Position numbers and translations under genes: made by a program. The notes under the pieces were generated by a model, which made no database searches, was not told the origin of the DNA, and saw only the letters and a list, made by a program, of their open reading frames with translations. Source: Micromonospora sp. R77 (GTDB lineage: Bacteria > Actinomycetota > Actinomycetes > Mycobacteriales > Micromonosporaceae). From it: a stretch of 64,000 nucleotides of DNA. The stretch spans positions 434,001 through 498,000 of the forward strand of contig NZ_JALDST010000001.1 in NCBI RefSeq assembly GCF_022747945.1. Direction: 5' to 3'. How positions within the stretch are numbered: the stretch's first letter is position 1; the number at the start of each line of letters is the position of its first letter. Below, in pieces: positions 9,701 to 16,829 of the stretch.

Positions 9701-12176
9701 CGCCCTCGTCCATTCCGGCGCGCACGCCGATGTCCGTCATCAGCTTGCGCGTGACGGCCGCGTCGGCGCCCTTGCTCAATATCGCGTCGCCATGTCTGGT
9801 GTACGAGTCCAGTAGCTCGTCGATCTCCCGCCGGGGCAGCCCGGCCGCGGCACCGAATTCCTCGATCAGCTCCTTAGGACGCTCCATGTCCGCCGGCACG
9901 GCAGGAATATTCAGCTCGTCGAACTTCTGCGCGCGTGGTTCGGTCTTCGGGACCTCCGGCAACTTGTCGCTTCCCAGCCCGGTTATCCGGTCCAGCAGCG
10001 ACCGGGACGTCGGGGCGCCGGCCGACGGGGCGTTCAACGCGCCAAACCGCTCCTCAGGCGCCCTGACCAGCCCACTGTCCACCGGCCGCTTCACCGCCGG
10101 CGGCGCACTCTCGGCCCGCCGCACGGGCACGTCACCCGACTCCACCGGACGGCCCCGTACGGCAGCGGGGCCCTCCCCCCCACGAGCCGGACCAGACGCG
10201 ACACCCGACGGTCCTTCCAACGCCTCGATCTGCAGGCTCCTGACCTGCCCGCCGCCGACCGGCGCGGTGGGATGGGTGCCGGTGGGCAGGTCCGGCGTAG
10301 CGCCGGGGCGCGGGCCCATCGCGGGCGGCAGGCTCAGGCCGTGCGGCACGGGCGCGGGCCCGCTCGTCGCCGTGTGATGCCCGCGGCCCAATCCCGTCGG
10401 TACACCGACGACCGACGAAGCGGGCGTGGAGGGGGCGCTGACCGACCACTCCGACGCCGATGACGGGGTGACCCGGCCGGACTGCGTCGGGCTGGCCGGC
10501 GGGTTCTCCGCGGGGTACGGCGACCGCGTCGGCAGGGTGGTCACCTCTGGTTTCGCCACGGTGGTCGGCACCTGCCCGGCGGTCGGGGTGGTGGGCGATT
10601 CGGGGGTCAGCGCCCGGGTGGGCCCGGTGATGGTGGAGGCGTTCTCCGGGACGGCCGTACGGCCCGGCTGGTGCGGAGCGCCCGGGGCATGGGTGACCTC
10701 GGGTCCCCCGACCGTCATCTTCGGCGGCGGTTGACCGACCACGTCACTCCGCCCGGCGACGAGGTCGACGCTGCCCCGCTGGGACGGCGTAAGGCTGGTC
10801 GGCGAGAACTGTTCGCCGTTGACGACCCGTGTCGGCTGGCTGACGCTGCGGCCAAGCTCGAGATTGGCGACCGGTTGATCAGTTGGCCGACTGGCGACGC
10901 CGCCGGGATGCGGGGCCTCGCCCTTGACGGTGCCTCCACCGGTGTCGACCCGTAGCGAATGGCGAACGGTGCCGTCACGGTCGAGGTTGGCGACCGGCCG
11001 ATCACTGGCCGCCACCACAGGTGGCCGGGCGGCGCCCGACACCACAGGTGGCCCGTCGCCGGCCGACACCTTGGGTGGCCGGTTGGCCATGACGCCGCCG
11101 CCGGGCAGGGCGGTGTCGCCGGTGAAGGTGCCGTCACCCGGTCTCGACGGCGCGCCGACGTGCGGGCCGCCGCCGGAGACCGCCTGCCTGGTCGCGGTGG
11201 TAGGCGGCACCGGCGTCGCGGGGGTGGTGACGTTCTCGAAGGTGTGCGGGGCGGGCTGCGGAGTGGCCTGCTTGACGGTACGGCCGGCGCTGCCCACCGA
11301 CCCTTCGCCGGAGTGGACCCGCTGGTCTCCCAGGCCGCTGGTGGGGCCGCCTGGGCTCACGTCCGGGATGTGCGGTGGGGCCAGGTCGGTGGCGCTGACC
11401 GCTGCGTCCCGGACGGGCATGGGGGTGCCGTCGACAGTGTTGTTCCTAGGGAGCGTGTCTCCGGCGGCGTGCGTGCCGTTGGTGGTGCCGTCGCCCTTGC
11501 GTGTCGGCGCGGGCTTTGGGAACCCGCCGGGCCCGCCCCCGGCTTTCGTCCTTGGGAACGGGACGAGCTCGGCGGGACGGATGGAGAAAAGGCCGCCGAG
11601 GATGCTGGCGAGGAAGACGTTGACCAGGATCGGCATTGCCGAATAGTCGACGGGCACATTCATGACGCCGGAGACGGCGTCCCGGACCGAGAACTCCAGC
11701 ACGACCTGCCACGTGCCCCAGACAAGGGCGTTGATCGCAAAGTCGAAGAGCGCCGTGACGATCCTGCTCGCGAGGGTGCCCATGGCGGTCACCAGGCCCG
11801 CGAGCACGTCGGCGAGGATGGCCAGCGCCTTGAAGAGCACCGCGCCCAGGCCCATGGTGAGCAGGTCGAGGAAGGACAGCACGATTTCGACGATTAAGTT
11901 GGCCCTCTCCTTGTCGATCTGCTTCTGGACCTCGTCGGCGTAGTCGTCGAGGACCTTCGCGAACTCGTACGCGGAGTCCTTCACCTGTTTCAGCTTGAGT
12001 TCGACGTCGAGCGTGGCGATCTCCGCATAGAAGTTGGCTAACCCACGCCAGGTCGTTGCGTGGTACGCCTTGCTGACGCCGGCGCCCAGGGTCGTCAGCC
12101 GGTCGCCCTGTTCCCGCCACTCCGCGGCGAGCTGGCGCACCAACGCGGGATCGGCATGGCCGTTATATGAAGCCAC
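3726..12176 (-). CDS. Giant WXG-headed T7SS-type protein (2816 aa)
   Basis: The N-terminus (residues 1-95) is helical and carries a WXG turn (TTWRGLANFY, about residue 44), like ESX/WXG100 substrates. Residues about 95-195 contain a cluster of hydrophobic helices. Residues about 205-750 are a Pro/Gly/Thr-rich low-complexity stretch. Residues about 760-960, 1040-1200 and 1325-1500 are three diverged copies of an alpha-helical module. Residues about 1640-2400 are long charged helices. A Rossmann-like segment (about 2430-2640) contains QRVIVSPGVDLARFL. The gene starts 3 nt after the small WXG100 gene, which implies coupled expression. The layout resembles very large T7SS-exported effector or scaffold proteins. 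No toxin domain is recognised at the C-terminus, which ends in a helical repeat. Export by T7SS is inferred from the WXG head and the neighbours. Confidence 0.85.
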   Translation of the reverse strand: MASYNGHADPALVRQLAAEWREQGDRLTTLGAGVSKAYHATTWRGLANFYAEIATLDVELKLKQVKDSAYEFAKVLDDYADEVQKQIDKERANLIVEIVLSFLDLLTMGLGAVLFKALAILADVLAGLVTAMGTLASRIVTALFDFAINALVWGTWQVVLEFSVRDAVSGVMNVPVDYSAMPILVNVFLASILGGLFSIRPAELVPFPRTKAGGGPGGFPKPAPTRKGDGTTNGTHAAGDTLPRNNTVDGTPMPVRDAAVSATDLAPPHIPDVSPGGPTSGLGDQRVHSGEGSVGSAGRTVKQATPQPAPHTFENVTTPATPVPPTTATRQAVSGGGPHVGAPSRPGDGTFTGDTALPGGGVMANRPPKVSAGDGPPVVSGAARPPVVAASDRPVANLDRDGTVRHSLRVDTGGGTVKGEAPHPGGVASRPTDQPVANLELGRSVSQPTRVVNGEQFSPTSLTPSQRGSVDLVAGRSDVVGQPPPKMTVGGPEVTHAPGAPHQPGRTAVPENASTITGPTRALTPESPTTPTAGQVPTTVAKPEVTTLPTRSPYPAENPPASPTQSGRVTPSSASEWSVSAPSTPASSVVGVPTGLGRGHHTATSGPAPVPHGLSLPPAMGPRPGATPDLPTGTHPTAPVGGGQVRSLQIEALEGPSGVASGPARGGEGPAAVRGRPVESGDVPVRRAESAPPAVKRPVDSGLVRAPEERFGALNAPSAGAPTSRSLLDRITGLGSDKLPEVPKTEPRAQKFDELNIPAVPADMERPKELIEEFGAAAGLPRREIDELLDSYTRHGDAILSKGADAAVTRKLMTDIGVRAGMDEGVARNFAERATSPNTARSWAAHQEFKAEIRAFADDNRRIELVVDWRIGRAEEVGVPYTQAVRRELTQAKRTGDDATEERIQSELDRAVAFRAAAEDAASERVTAELGRRLEQLGHGRADEEAVAASDAAAERAAQEAFAKDFRAGPLRELKSRVNVENGASTAEAMGLRTPAEPTRVEPPVRQRHDDIVASEEEWARFQRDTEESPSGLPDQPSHRDQLDELLASADDLGKQAGLWPKEISRIQAEVQERYDLTLSLDEAKRTLLENTAVRAGMDPDRAAVFAARDLDGGLGGRNARRVYRDELAVLGVDNRLYDEWVRLYADDFERFGRTFDDAVRERLTLAYRQGDEARIREITEPVSIGRDLSTMRAELNEHFTDIKLEMRFDDLRTPFDALREPAAKPVPPEQAPALTSGELQAQAGVQKAFRRDVLPELHAGVPLKPSPGPKAEPSVSERMGHTDEFSDSSSRAQDDAFDQQLQQLDVPEGPLAREELPAGLDVPTDSGLKELQIFGRELAEDAGLDDAATAQLLRDIEDRWGETLLRGATVVRVRKTLVEEMYARHDLTPNKLRTQDLAGGDAELRDLARSAFRAELASARLTTRLFDEFAALTIPDGEGLADDLVASARSRLAEAYRKDDWDGVEKVQVEISEKISAVTAGRHADELAAQAAVEAKANRHTFGKVIDDLGARMKADDVTPLPGKQNRPESVQPEGPGDELLMAAPLTRDPIGTPPTVARVAPAGGPPARDTTALTPRELAGNNTDHRNLADDVTPPERMPVDLKEQADVLRQRFAALNGPSAGPAPAPARGVESVQPEGPGDGLPMAAPLSRDPIDAPPTVTPAVPSGRPPARDTTAPTPQELAHRDIEDRVLAATAAERDLHAAGLDADSRLRAAVAEFRTANPGVLLDLDGVLAKYAKRIADGWRNQPAAAWQGAVAAAAAALPGIIERAVRDQPSDVADEPTVADAEFLATLDTMRDVGAVPPAIRDLLGDRWVGDPVRLRQELEAAELADDVFTRAVDVVDYDHGLTLPVSVLDRMRRTFTAEVLRHHDAIRHQGDDARFAEDGGREAVWQAYAQRQFDSARTDLFVAGKAWAAAQSAATKFHGSIGAGLATAPDQSLSEVSLRVLGQQFAVEQLALNNQRFHGLEDLQRQAFQEKLDALRRPVDKIAALSDAERAKQWHRDANSLRVRYADRLDTALLAQRHRPDLVRDFDTALAEARAETERTGTATLDGLAPGILDGFRADYVTIGRRWFGEVFAPAIDAGARVFDPMFLRAEAEWRHQYAHLRTTIRQEAFVYLQAHRHDEAVAAAVAAHRDAAERHGRPIPPDSAYALAVESFFTDAFARLRKEVREQLDPFAASRAAHWDSVAAEIAREIARHFTDARLREYAARAEAAARTDDRATARLAAPPTAYEQAALPVLEAVRVGVGAGLHRDGRDVPADVRARIVGEVEAVLHEADAAARARAQRGNGTDIAIAAAVAELAERVAGLPGSVPGRLLHHEQVGSELRRAERAFEDLLATRDALPPTVVKDLSIAFAHDWLTRYDRLFRGAATAAEAKAVDTGLRLLAQQTTIEAPNLDVLGPGALRSALLDAGAALPSGVAPVASGLLLTESGTPSADVMTTIAQSFLPIAGKQRVIVSPGVDLARFLTEVTDRVPDPAQRAAIVVHAPSAPASVLGTLGDRYGVTVAYTERPADERQARRAAPVAADGTPSLRRWADHWLVTPPGREPETPYGLRRGDHPDRFELPEGWTLEDLPWGLWARPAGSPDPELALRVRSGAESGGALIVVGEPGVAVPAAVARAGLDLIGRLPVEPGQSAVHWLSPLPEQWRDGPAGAASATQSDVTAGGLSGVRRGAVERGPARDAVATLGFAGHLDAVAAFLSEPDAAARDLLLLDLFEADDAVRGALPELYVGLANPARSDVALAGVLGYAQTALRGGSVPAAQVQSAAEGLLVGTKIPLMKTLLGLAGSANANRAVLERFAELVLDC
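7249..7589. repeat. 312-bp-offset direct repeat inside the giant gene
   Basis: Two copies of a segment are offset by 312 bp (104 codons). A run beginning TCGCCCGGCCCCTCC at 7249 is identical to one at 7561. The similarity extends leftward through both linkers, which encode ESVQPEGPGD followed by PPARDTT and ELA. This looks like a recent in-frame tandem duplication of a Pro-rich linker. Confidence 0.8.
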
Positions 12177-12179
12177 GGC

Positions 12180-12671
12180 TCAGCTTTCCTCGGGCTTGTG
12201 CCAGGGGTAGGGGTTGTCGACGTAGTCGGCCTTGATCGGGTCGAGTGTGGTGTCCTTGCTCGGGGGCGGCGCGCCGTCGCCGCTGTCCTCCGGCTCCTGC
12301 GCCATCTGCTCACTGAAGGCTTTCCACATGTCCTTGACGGACAGCTCGACGCTGTCGTAGTTGGCGGCGGCGACGAGGACTCCGCCGCGGAGCTGGTCCA
12401 GCAGGCCTGGCGTCTCGACGGTCTCGCCGTCGGCGCTCGGCACCCCGAAGAGCCGCTCCTGGATGTCCGTGAGCCGGGTGTTGAACTGTGTGGCGGCGTC
12501 GGCGCTGTCGCCGATCCAACCGAGTTTGAGGTCGGTCCAGGTCTTGCCGATGGTCTCCCAGTGCTCGGCGATGCTGGTGATGATGCCCTTGATGGTTTCT
12601 GCGGCACTTTGCATCTCCGACGGCGACACGTCGATCTCCGTCGACGCGAGGTTGTAGTTGGCCTCGGCCAT
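12180..12671 (-). CDS. WXG100-family T7SS target (ESAT-6-like), 163 aa
   Basis: The start at ATG 12671 gives MAEANYNLASTEIDVSPSEM and is preceded by AGGGGTG. The 26 codons upstream of it do not look like protein. The protein has two amphipathic helices flanking a WXG turn (KLGWIGDSADAA, about residue 57), followed by an acidic Pro-rich tail. WXG100 proteins form helical hairpins, often as dimers, and are exported by T7SS. The 163-residue length is longer than the 100-residue norm because of the C-terminal tail. The neighbouring giant WXG protein may be its partner (inference from the 3-nt spacing). Confidence 0.85.
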   Translation of the reverse strand: MAEANYNLASTEIDVSPSEMQSAAETIKGIITSIAEHWETIGKTWTDLKLGWIGDSADAATQFNTRLTDIQERLFGVPSADGETVETPGLLDQLRGGVLVAAANYDSVELSVKDMWKAFSEQMAQEPEDSGDGAPPPSKDTTLDPIKADYVDNPYPWHKPEES

Positions 12672-12796
12672 CGCGTCACCCCTGCTGGTCCTGGTCCATC
12701 CCGTCGCCGAGACGCTAGCCAGGACCACGCCGAGTCCTCCAGCCCCCACTTCGGGGACGTTGTCGCCGTCACCCCCGGACCGCGAGGGTTGCGGGC
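12672..12796. promoter_or_regulatory. Divergent promoter region between the WXG operon and the acidic-repeat gene
   Basis: This 125-bp gap between two divergent starts must hold the promoters for both directions. I see no strong -10/-35 consensus and no clear palindrome. Confidence 0.4.
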
Positions 12797-13522
12797 ATGG
12801 ATATCGAGAACGTCGGCGAAGCCATGGGCGAAACCGACGCGGTGCCCGTCGACCTCGACCAGACCTGGGGGAAGGGCCGCAACGTCGACGGCGACGTCAA
12901 AGGCGAGGACTCCTCGCTCGTCTTTACGCGCCCGGAGCCGGACGGCAAGGGCGGCTTCGTCGATGCGGACGGCAACCCGGTCGACGAGGACGGTAAGTAC
13001 ATCCCGCAGTCCGACGGCAAGGGTGGTTGGGTCGACGGCGACGGCACGCCGGTAACCAAGGAGGGCGCGCCGCTGCCGCCCGCCGACGGTTCGATTCCCG
13101 GCGCGGTGACCCCCGGCTTTACGGTCAGCACCGGCAGCATCCGCGACGCCGAGACCACCATCCTCGGCCTGACGAAGACCGAGATCGACGCTTTCGAGAC
13201 GTTCCGTGACAGTGTCATGCAGCGGGCCAGCTGGATCTTTTACGCCGAAGCCTACGAGCAAACCGTGGTGCAGAAGCAAGGGGGCGGCCCCCCGACGAAT
13301 GGCAACACCTACGGAACGTTCCAGTGGGATGAAGTCGAATACTACCCGAACGTCGTTGACCCACACCCGGAGATGACCGAGCAGCTCCAGTACAGCCAGT
13401 ACCAGCTGCTGCAGTCCGTGGGTGGCGCGCTGGAGCTGGTGGGCCAGTACGTCGCCAAGCTGAACAACTCGGCCCAGATGTATGCCTCGGCAGACATCCA
13501 GTCCGCACCGCCCACCGACTGA
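12797..13522 (+). CDS. Acidic repeat-containing hypothetical protein divergent from the WXG operon
   Basis: 241 residues. ATG 12797 follows a GAGG site. Residues about 48-95 hold two tandem copies of a unit of about 23 residues beginning DGKGGFVDADGNPVDEDG and DGKGGWVDGDGTPV. The second half is helical and aromatic, with many Gln and Tyr (EQLQYSQYQLLQSVGG). No catalytic motif is seen. It has no signal peptide and no WXG turn. It is divergent from the WXG operon across about 125 bp, so shared regulation is plausible. The function is unknown. Its position suggests a T7SS accessory or substrate role. Confidence 0.75.
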   Translation: MDIENVGEAMGETDAVPVDLDQTWGKGRNVDGDVKGEDSSLVFTRPEPDGKGGFVDADGNPVDEDGKYIPQSDGKGGWVDGDGTPVTKEGAPLPPADGSIPGAVTPGFTVSTGSIRDAETTILGLTKTEIDAFETFRDSVMQRASWIFYAEAYEQTVVQKQGGGPPTNGNTYGTFQWDEVEYYPNVVDPHPEMTEQLQYSQYQLLQSVGGALELVGQYVAKLNNSAQMYASADIQSAPPTD

Positions 13523-13621
13523 GGATCCCGCCGCTCGGCGACGCGGCGTCGGCTCCTGGCATGGATCTCCCGAGCCGCTCGTGAACCTGGACCCGGTTCC
13601 ACCCGTCCCAGGGTCGGTCCG

Positions 13622-14002
13622 CGACCGAGGGCGGCAGCCACGACGAAGGAGCACCGGGCGTTCGAAGTCGCCGTCGCCACGGTCGAGGATCTCCTCGCGC
13701 TGGGCGGGCGCTACGACGTCCTGGCCCTGGACCTACCGGAGGCCGCCGACGCCGGAGTGATCTCACTGGTGTCGTCGGTGGGCCGGCCACTGGTCAGCGC
13801 CGGCTGGCAGCAGACCGGCCTGGTGGCCGCGGTACGCGCCGAAGCGCGCGGTTGCGTCGGACACCGCACCGAGCAGCAGGACATCGGCGAGGCCCTGCAC
13901 GTCATCGCCGGCGGCGGGTTCTCCGTCTGTCCCCGGCTGGTCGGCCGTTTCCGCGAGGAACTGGCCCGCGGCGGCGACGAGTCGGGCGACCGGCGGAGTT
14001 GA
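13622..14002 (+). pseudogene. Response-regulator receiver-like fragment, no start and no HTH
   Basis: An open frame from about 13622 to the stop at 14002 reads like the receiver domain of a LuxR-type response regulator: DVLALDLPE, SLVSSVGRPLVSAGW, and the end motif GGGFSVCPRLV. No convincing start codon or binding site is present, and the usual C-terminal LuxR HTH is absent. The most likely reading is a remnant. A diverged receiver-only protein is the alternative. Confidence 0.45.
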
Positions 14003-14081
14003 CCCGGGCCGCGATCGGGCTGGGTCACTACCGGCAGAAGCGGCCGGTGACCCGGGCCGCCTGAGCCGGCCACCCCGCACG

Positions 14082-14116
14082 ACGAACGGTCCGGGCACAT
14101 CGCCCGGACCGTTCGT
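14082..14116. terminator. 15-bp stem hairpin downstream of the mycosin-like gene
   Basis: ACGAACGGTCCGGGC (14082-14096) and its exact reverse complement (14102-14116) flank a 5-nt loop, 12 nt past the stop of the minus-strand S8 gene. Strong stem-loops without a U-tract are common high-GC terminators. Confidence 0.75.
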
Positions 14117-14127
14117 ACGCCGCCGGT

Positions 14128-15987
14128 TCAGTCCTTGGCCCGCGTCGACTTGGCACCCACCGAGGCCTTCGGATCCGCGACGCCACGATCCGCCGTCTCG
14201 TCAGGCGGCGGTGCGCTGACGGGCGCGCTGGCGGAGTCCGGTGTGGGGGCGGACCCCGCTGCGCGCGACGTCTGCACGGTGGGCGGCGGCGACGGCGCGG
14301 CCACGGGCTTCTCCGGCGTCCGGGTGCTCGACGTCGCCAGCTCCTGAGTGAGCTTGACCGACGGCGGCCGGACCGCCGCGGGGGGCGGCGGGGGATCATC
14401 GTGGGGCGGCTCGGCTGGCGCCTGCCCCTCCTCCGGCGCGATGCCGGCATCGGAGTCGTCACGCAAAAGCCGGCGGATGCGGAAGACCAGCAGCACCGCC
14501 GCGGCCAACGCCACCAACGCGACGATCACCAGCAACGTGGTACGCCCCCCGCCGGGGCCGGCGTCGATCGAGGCGAGCTGTTTCGCCCGCTCGCCGGCGG
14601 CGGTGGCCTCCTCGGGTAGCACTCTCGTCACCGACGCGGCTGGGTTGATCAGTCCGTAGCCGAAGCTGCCGTCCGGCACGGTGCCGTCGGTCATCTTGTC
14701 GGCGGTCACCTCGATCCGGTGCGCGACCTGCTCCGCGTCCAGGTCCGGGTACGCGGAGCGGACCAGCGCCGCGGTGCCGGCGACGAACGCGACGGCGTAC
14801 TGGGTGCCGCTGCCGGTCCAGTTGCCGGTGCCGGTGATGCCGACGCTGCTGACGTTCACCCCGGGGGCGACCACGTCGATGCCACCCTTGCGGTAGTCCG
14901 CCGCGCCCTGGCTGTCCACGCCGATGCCGGCGACGCGCAGGGTGCCCTCGCCGATCTCGGCCTCGGGGTTGACGGCCTGGGAGTCGAGCGACGCCCCCAG
15001 CACCACGAGGACGTTGCGCTGGGTCGCGGCGGCGATGGCGTCGGTGACCACCTTCTGGGTGGTGTCGACGTAGGAGCCGAGCGCGATGACTGTCGCACCG
15101 GCGCTCACCGCGGCGGTGATGCCCGAGGCGGAGTCCTGGGCCGACACCTTCGTGCCGGTGCCCGCGATCCGCACCGGCATGACCGTGGCGTCCGGGGCGA
15201 CACCGGCGATGCCGCCGCTGACGCCCTGCGCGACGATCAGGCCCGCCATCGCGGTGCCCGTGCCGAGGCAGTCGGTGTCACCCCGACCGTTGCCGATGAC
15301 GAGGTCCGAACCGACGGCGACGTGGCCCTTGAGCTGCGGCAGACTGCCGTCGACACCGGAGTCGACGACGGCCACCAGCTGGCCCTTGCCCTTGCTCTGC
15401 GGCCACGCCTTGTCCGCGGCCAGTCGTAGACCGGCCCAGTTGGACGAACCGCTCGATGCCGCCGCGGTGGCGCATTTGCCGCCGCCGCTGTTGCCGCCCT
15501 TGGATCCGCTGGTCTTCGCCGAGCCGGGACCGGAACCGCCGGAGCTGCCGGGCTGGCCGCCGCTGGAGCTTCCGCTGCCCGGCGGCGCCGTGGCCGAGGG
15601 CTGGACCGCTGCGGGTGAGGGCTTGACCGCCACGTCCGGGGCCTTGTCGGGCAGGACCCCGTACCGCACTCCGGCGCCGACGGCGTCCCAGGGCAGCACC
15701 AGCAGCCAACCGGCGTTGAGCTTGGCGCCGTCGATGAGTGTGGCGCCGTCGGGTTGGGGGCGCCCCACGTTCAGGTTGAAGATCTCGACAGATCGGGATC
15801 CGTCGCCGAGGACGCGCCCGGCGATCTCGGTGAGGTTCTCCTTCGCGCCGCCCTGGGCCGGGGCGACCGTGTAGTACTTGACGTACTGGTCGTCGGCCTG
15901 CGCGGCTGCCACGCCGGAGCCAAGCGTTCCGACCGCCACGGTCAACGCCAGGACGACCCGCGCTGCCACCCGGGTGATCAAGGACAT
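14128..15987 (-). CDS. Mycosin-like S8 family protein, predicted catalytically inactive, with LysM-like N-terminal domain
   Basis: 619 residues: signal peptide (1-31), a LysM-like domain (about 36-100, from YYTVAPAQGG to GWLLVLPW), a Gly/Ser-rich linker, a subtilisin fold (about 185-455), a transmembrane helix (484-503) and a Pro-rich cytoplasmic tail. This is the topology of MycP proteases of T7SS. The Asp motif is intact (VVDSGVD, D209). The His motif GHGTxVAG reads GTGTAMAG (His to Thr243), and the Ser motif GTSxAxP reads GTQYAVA (Ser to Gln396). The oxyanion Asn region is also not conserved. The fold is kept while two of three catalytic residues are lost, so a structural or regulatory role is more likely than proteolysis. 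Confidence 0.87.
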   Translation of the reverse strand: MSLITRVAARVVLALTVAVGTLGSGVAAAQADDQYVKYYTVAPAQGGAKENLTEIAGRVLGDGSRSVEIFNLNVGRPQPDGATLIDGAKLNAGWLLVLPWDAVGAGVRYGVLPDKAPDVAVKPSPAAVQPSATAPPGSGSSSGGQPGSSGGSGPGSAKTSGSKGGNSGGGKCATAAASSGSSNWAGLRLAADKAWPQSKGKGQLVAVVDSGVDGSLPQLKGHVAVGSDLVIGNGRGDTDCLGTGTAMAGLIVAQGVSGGIAGVAPDATVMPVRIAGTGTKVSAQDSASGITAAVSAGATVIALGSYVDTTQKVVTDAIAAATQRNVLVVLGASLDSQAVNPEAEIGEGTLRVAGIGVDSQGAADYRKGGIDVVAPGVNVSSVGITGTGNWTGSGTQYAVAFVAGTAALVRSAYPDLDAEQVAHRIEVTADKMTDGTVPDGSFGYGLINPAASVTRVLPEEATAAGERAKQLASIDAGPGGGRTTLLVIVALVALAAAVLLVFRIRRLLRDDSDAGIAPEEGQAPAEPPHDDPPPPPAAVRPPSVKLTQELATSSTRTPEKPVAAPSPPPTVQTSRAAGSAPTPDSASAPVSAPPPDETADRGVADPKASVGAKSTRAKD

Positions 15988-16062
15988 TCGCCACTCGCCT
16001 TTGTCGATGGGATACTCCCCCGTCCGCCGGGAGCGGACGCGGGATGATACGTCGGACCGAGG

Positions 16063-16815
16063 TCAGCTCGATCTGCTCGGCTCGCCGGCCGGGCTCAGCA
16101 GGTGTACCGAGACCACCGTGCCGGCGGATTCGCGTAGGACATTGAAGTAGGACAGCTCGGCGACGGTCACGCCCGTGAGGTCGCCCGTGACGTCCTGCAC
16201 GCCGGGCTGCCCGCGCCAGGCCACCACCCGGTGCGCCGCGCCGTCGGTCGTCACCGCGGACAGGACGTACGTCTCGCCCCCCGCGAGCCCGACGAGGGTG
16301 GCCCGCACCCGCGTGCCACCGTCGTCGAGTTCGGTCAGGAACACCGAGACGGTGACGCCCGACCTGTCGTCCCTCGCCGAGGCGTTCACCACCTCCGTGG
16401 TGACCGAGCGGCCGCGGGTGGCGGGCTCGCGCAGGAGCGCGCTGAGGCCGAGACCGCCGACGACCAGAACGATGGCCAGCAGGGCGCTGAGACGTACGAG
16501 ACGCCTGCGCCTACCGCGCGTACGGGAACCGGCCGGCCCGGTCCCGTCGCCGCGTGCGGAGGGACGGCTGTTCCGGCGCGGCGCCGGGCGTGTCCCCGGC
16601 GCCGCGGGCCCGGTGGCGCTCCCGGACCGCGCAGCCATGGCTGCCATCTCCAGAAGGGCGACGACGTCGACGACGGCATCGCCCTTCTCCCGGCAGGAGG
16701 CGCACTCCTGCAGGTGCCGGTGGACGGCGTCGCTCTCCGCCGGGCTCAGCTCGCCCAGGAAGTGCAACCCGAGGGTCGTCTCCTCGATGTGAGCGTCGCC
16801 GGTGCGGTCGGTCAT
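16063..16815 (-). CDS. Zinc-finger anti-sigma-factor-like membrane protein
   Basis: The start is placed at ATG 16815 (MTDRTGDAHIEE) because GAGG precedes it by 6 nt. An upstream ATG at 16827 lacks a binding site. The N-terminus carries a ZAS-type motif, H-x3-C-x2-C (RHLQECASCRE), typical of anti-sigma factors that hold ECF sigmas. A Pro/Arg-rich linker, a transmembrane helix (about LSALLAIVLVVGGLGLSAL) and an extracytoplasmic beta-rich domain follow. It lies just past the lysozyme-fold gene and two genes from an ECF sigma factor. Pairing with that sigma is inferred. Confidence 0.7.
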   Translation of the reverse strand: MTDRTGDAHIEETTLGLHFLGELSPAESDAVHRHLQECASCREKGDAVVDVVALLEMAAMAARSGSATGPAAPGTRPAPRRNSRPSARGDGTGPAGSRTRGRRRRLVRLSALLAIVLVVGGLGLSALLREPATRGRSVTTEVVNASARDDRSGVTVSVFLTELDDGGTRVRATLVGLAGGETYVLSAVTTDGAAHRVVAWRGQPGVQDVTGDLTGVTVAELSYFNVLRESAGTVVSVHLLSPAGEPSRSS

Positions 16816-16829
16816 CACAGGCCTCATGA

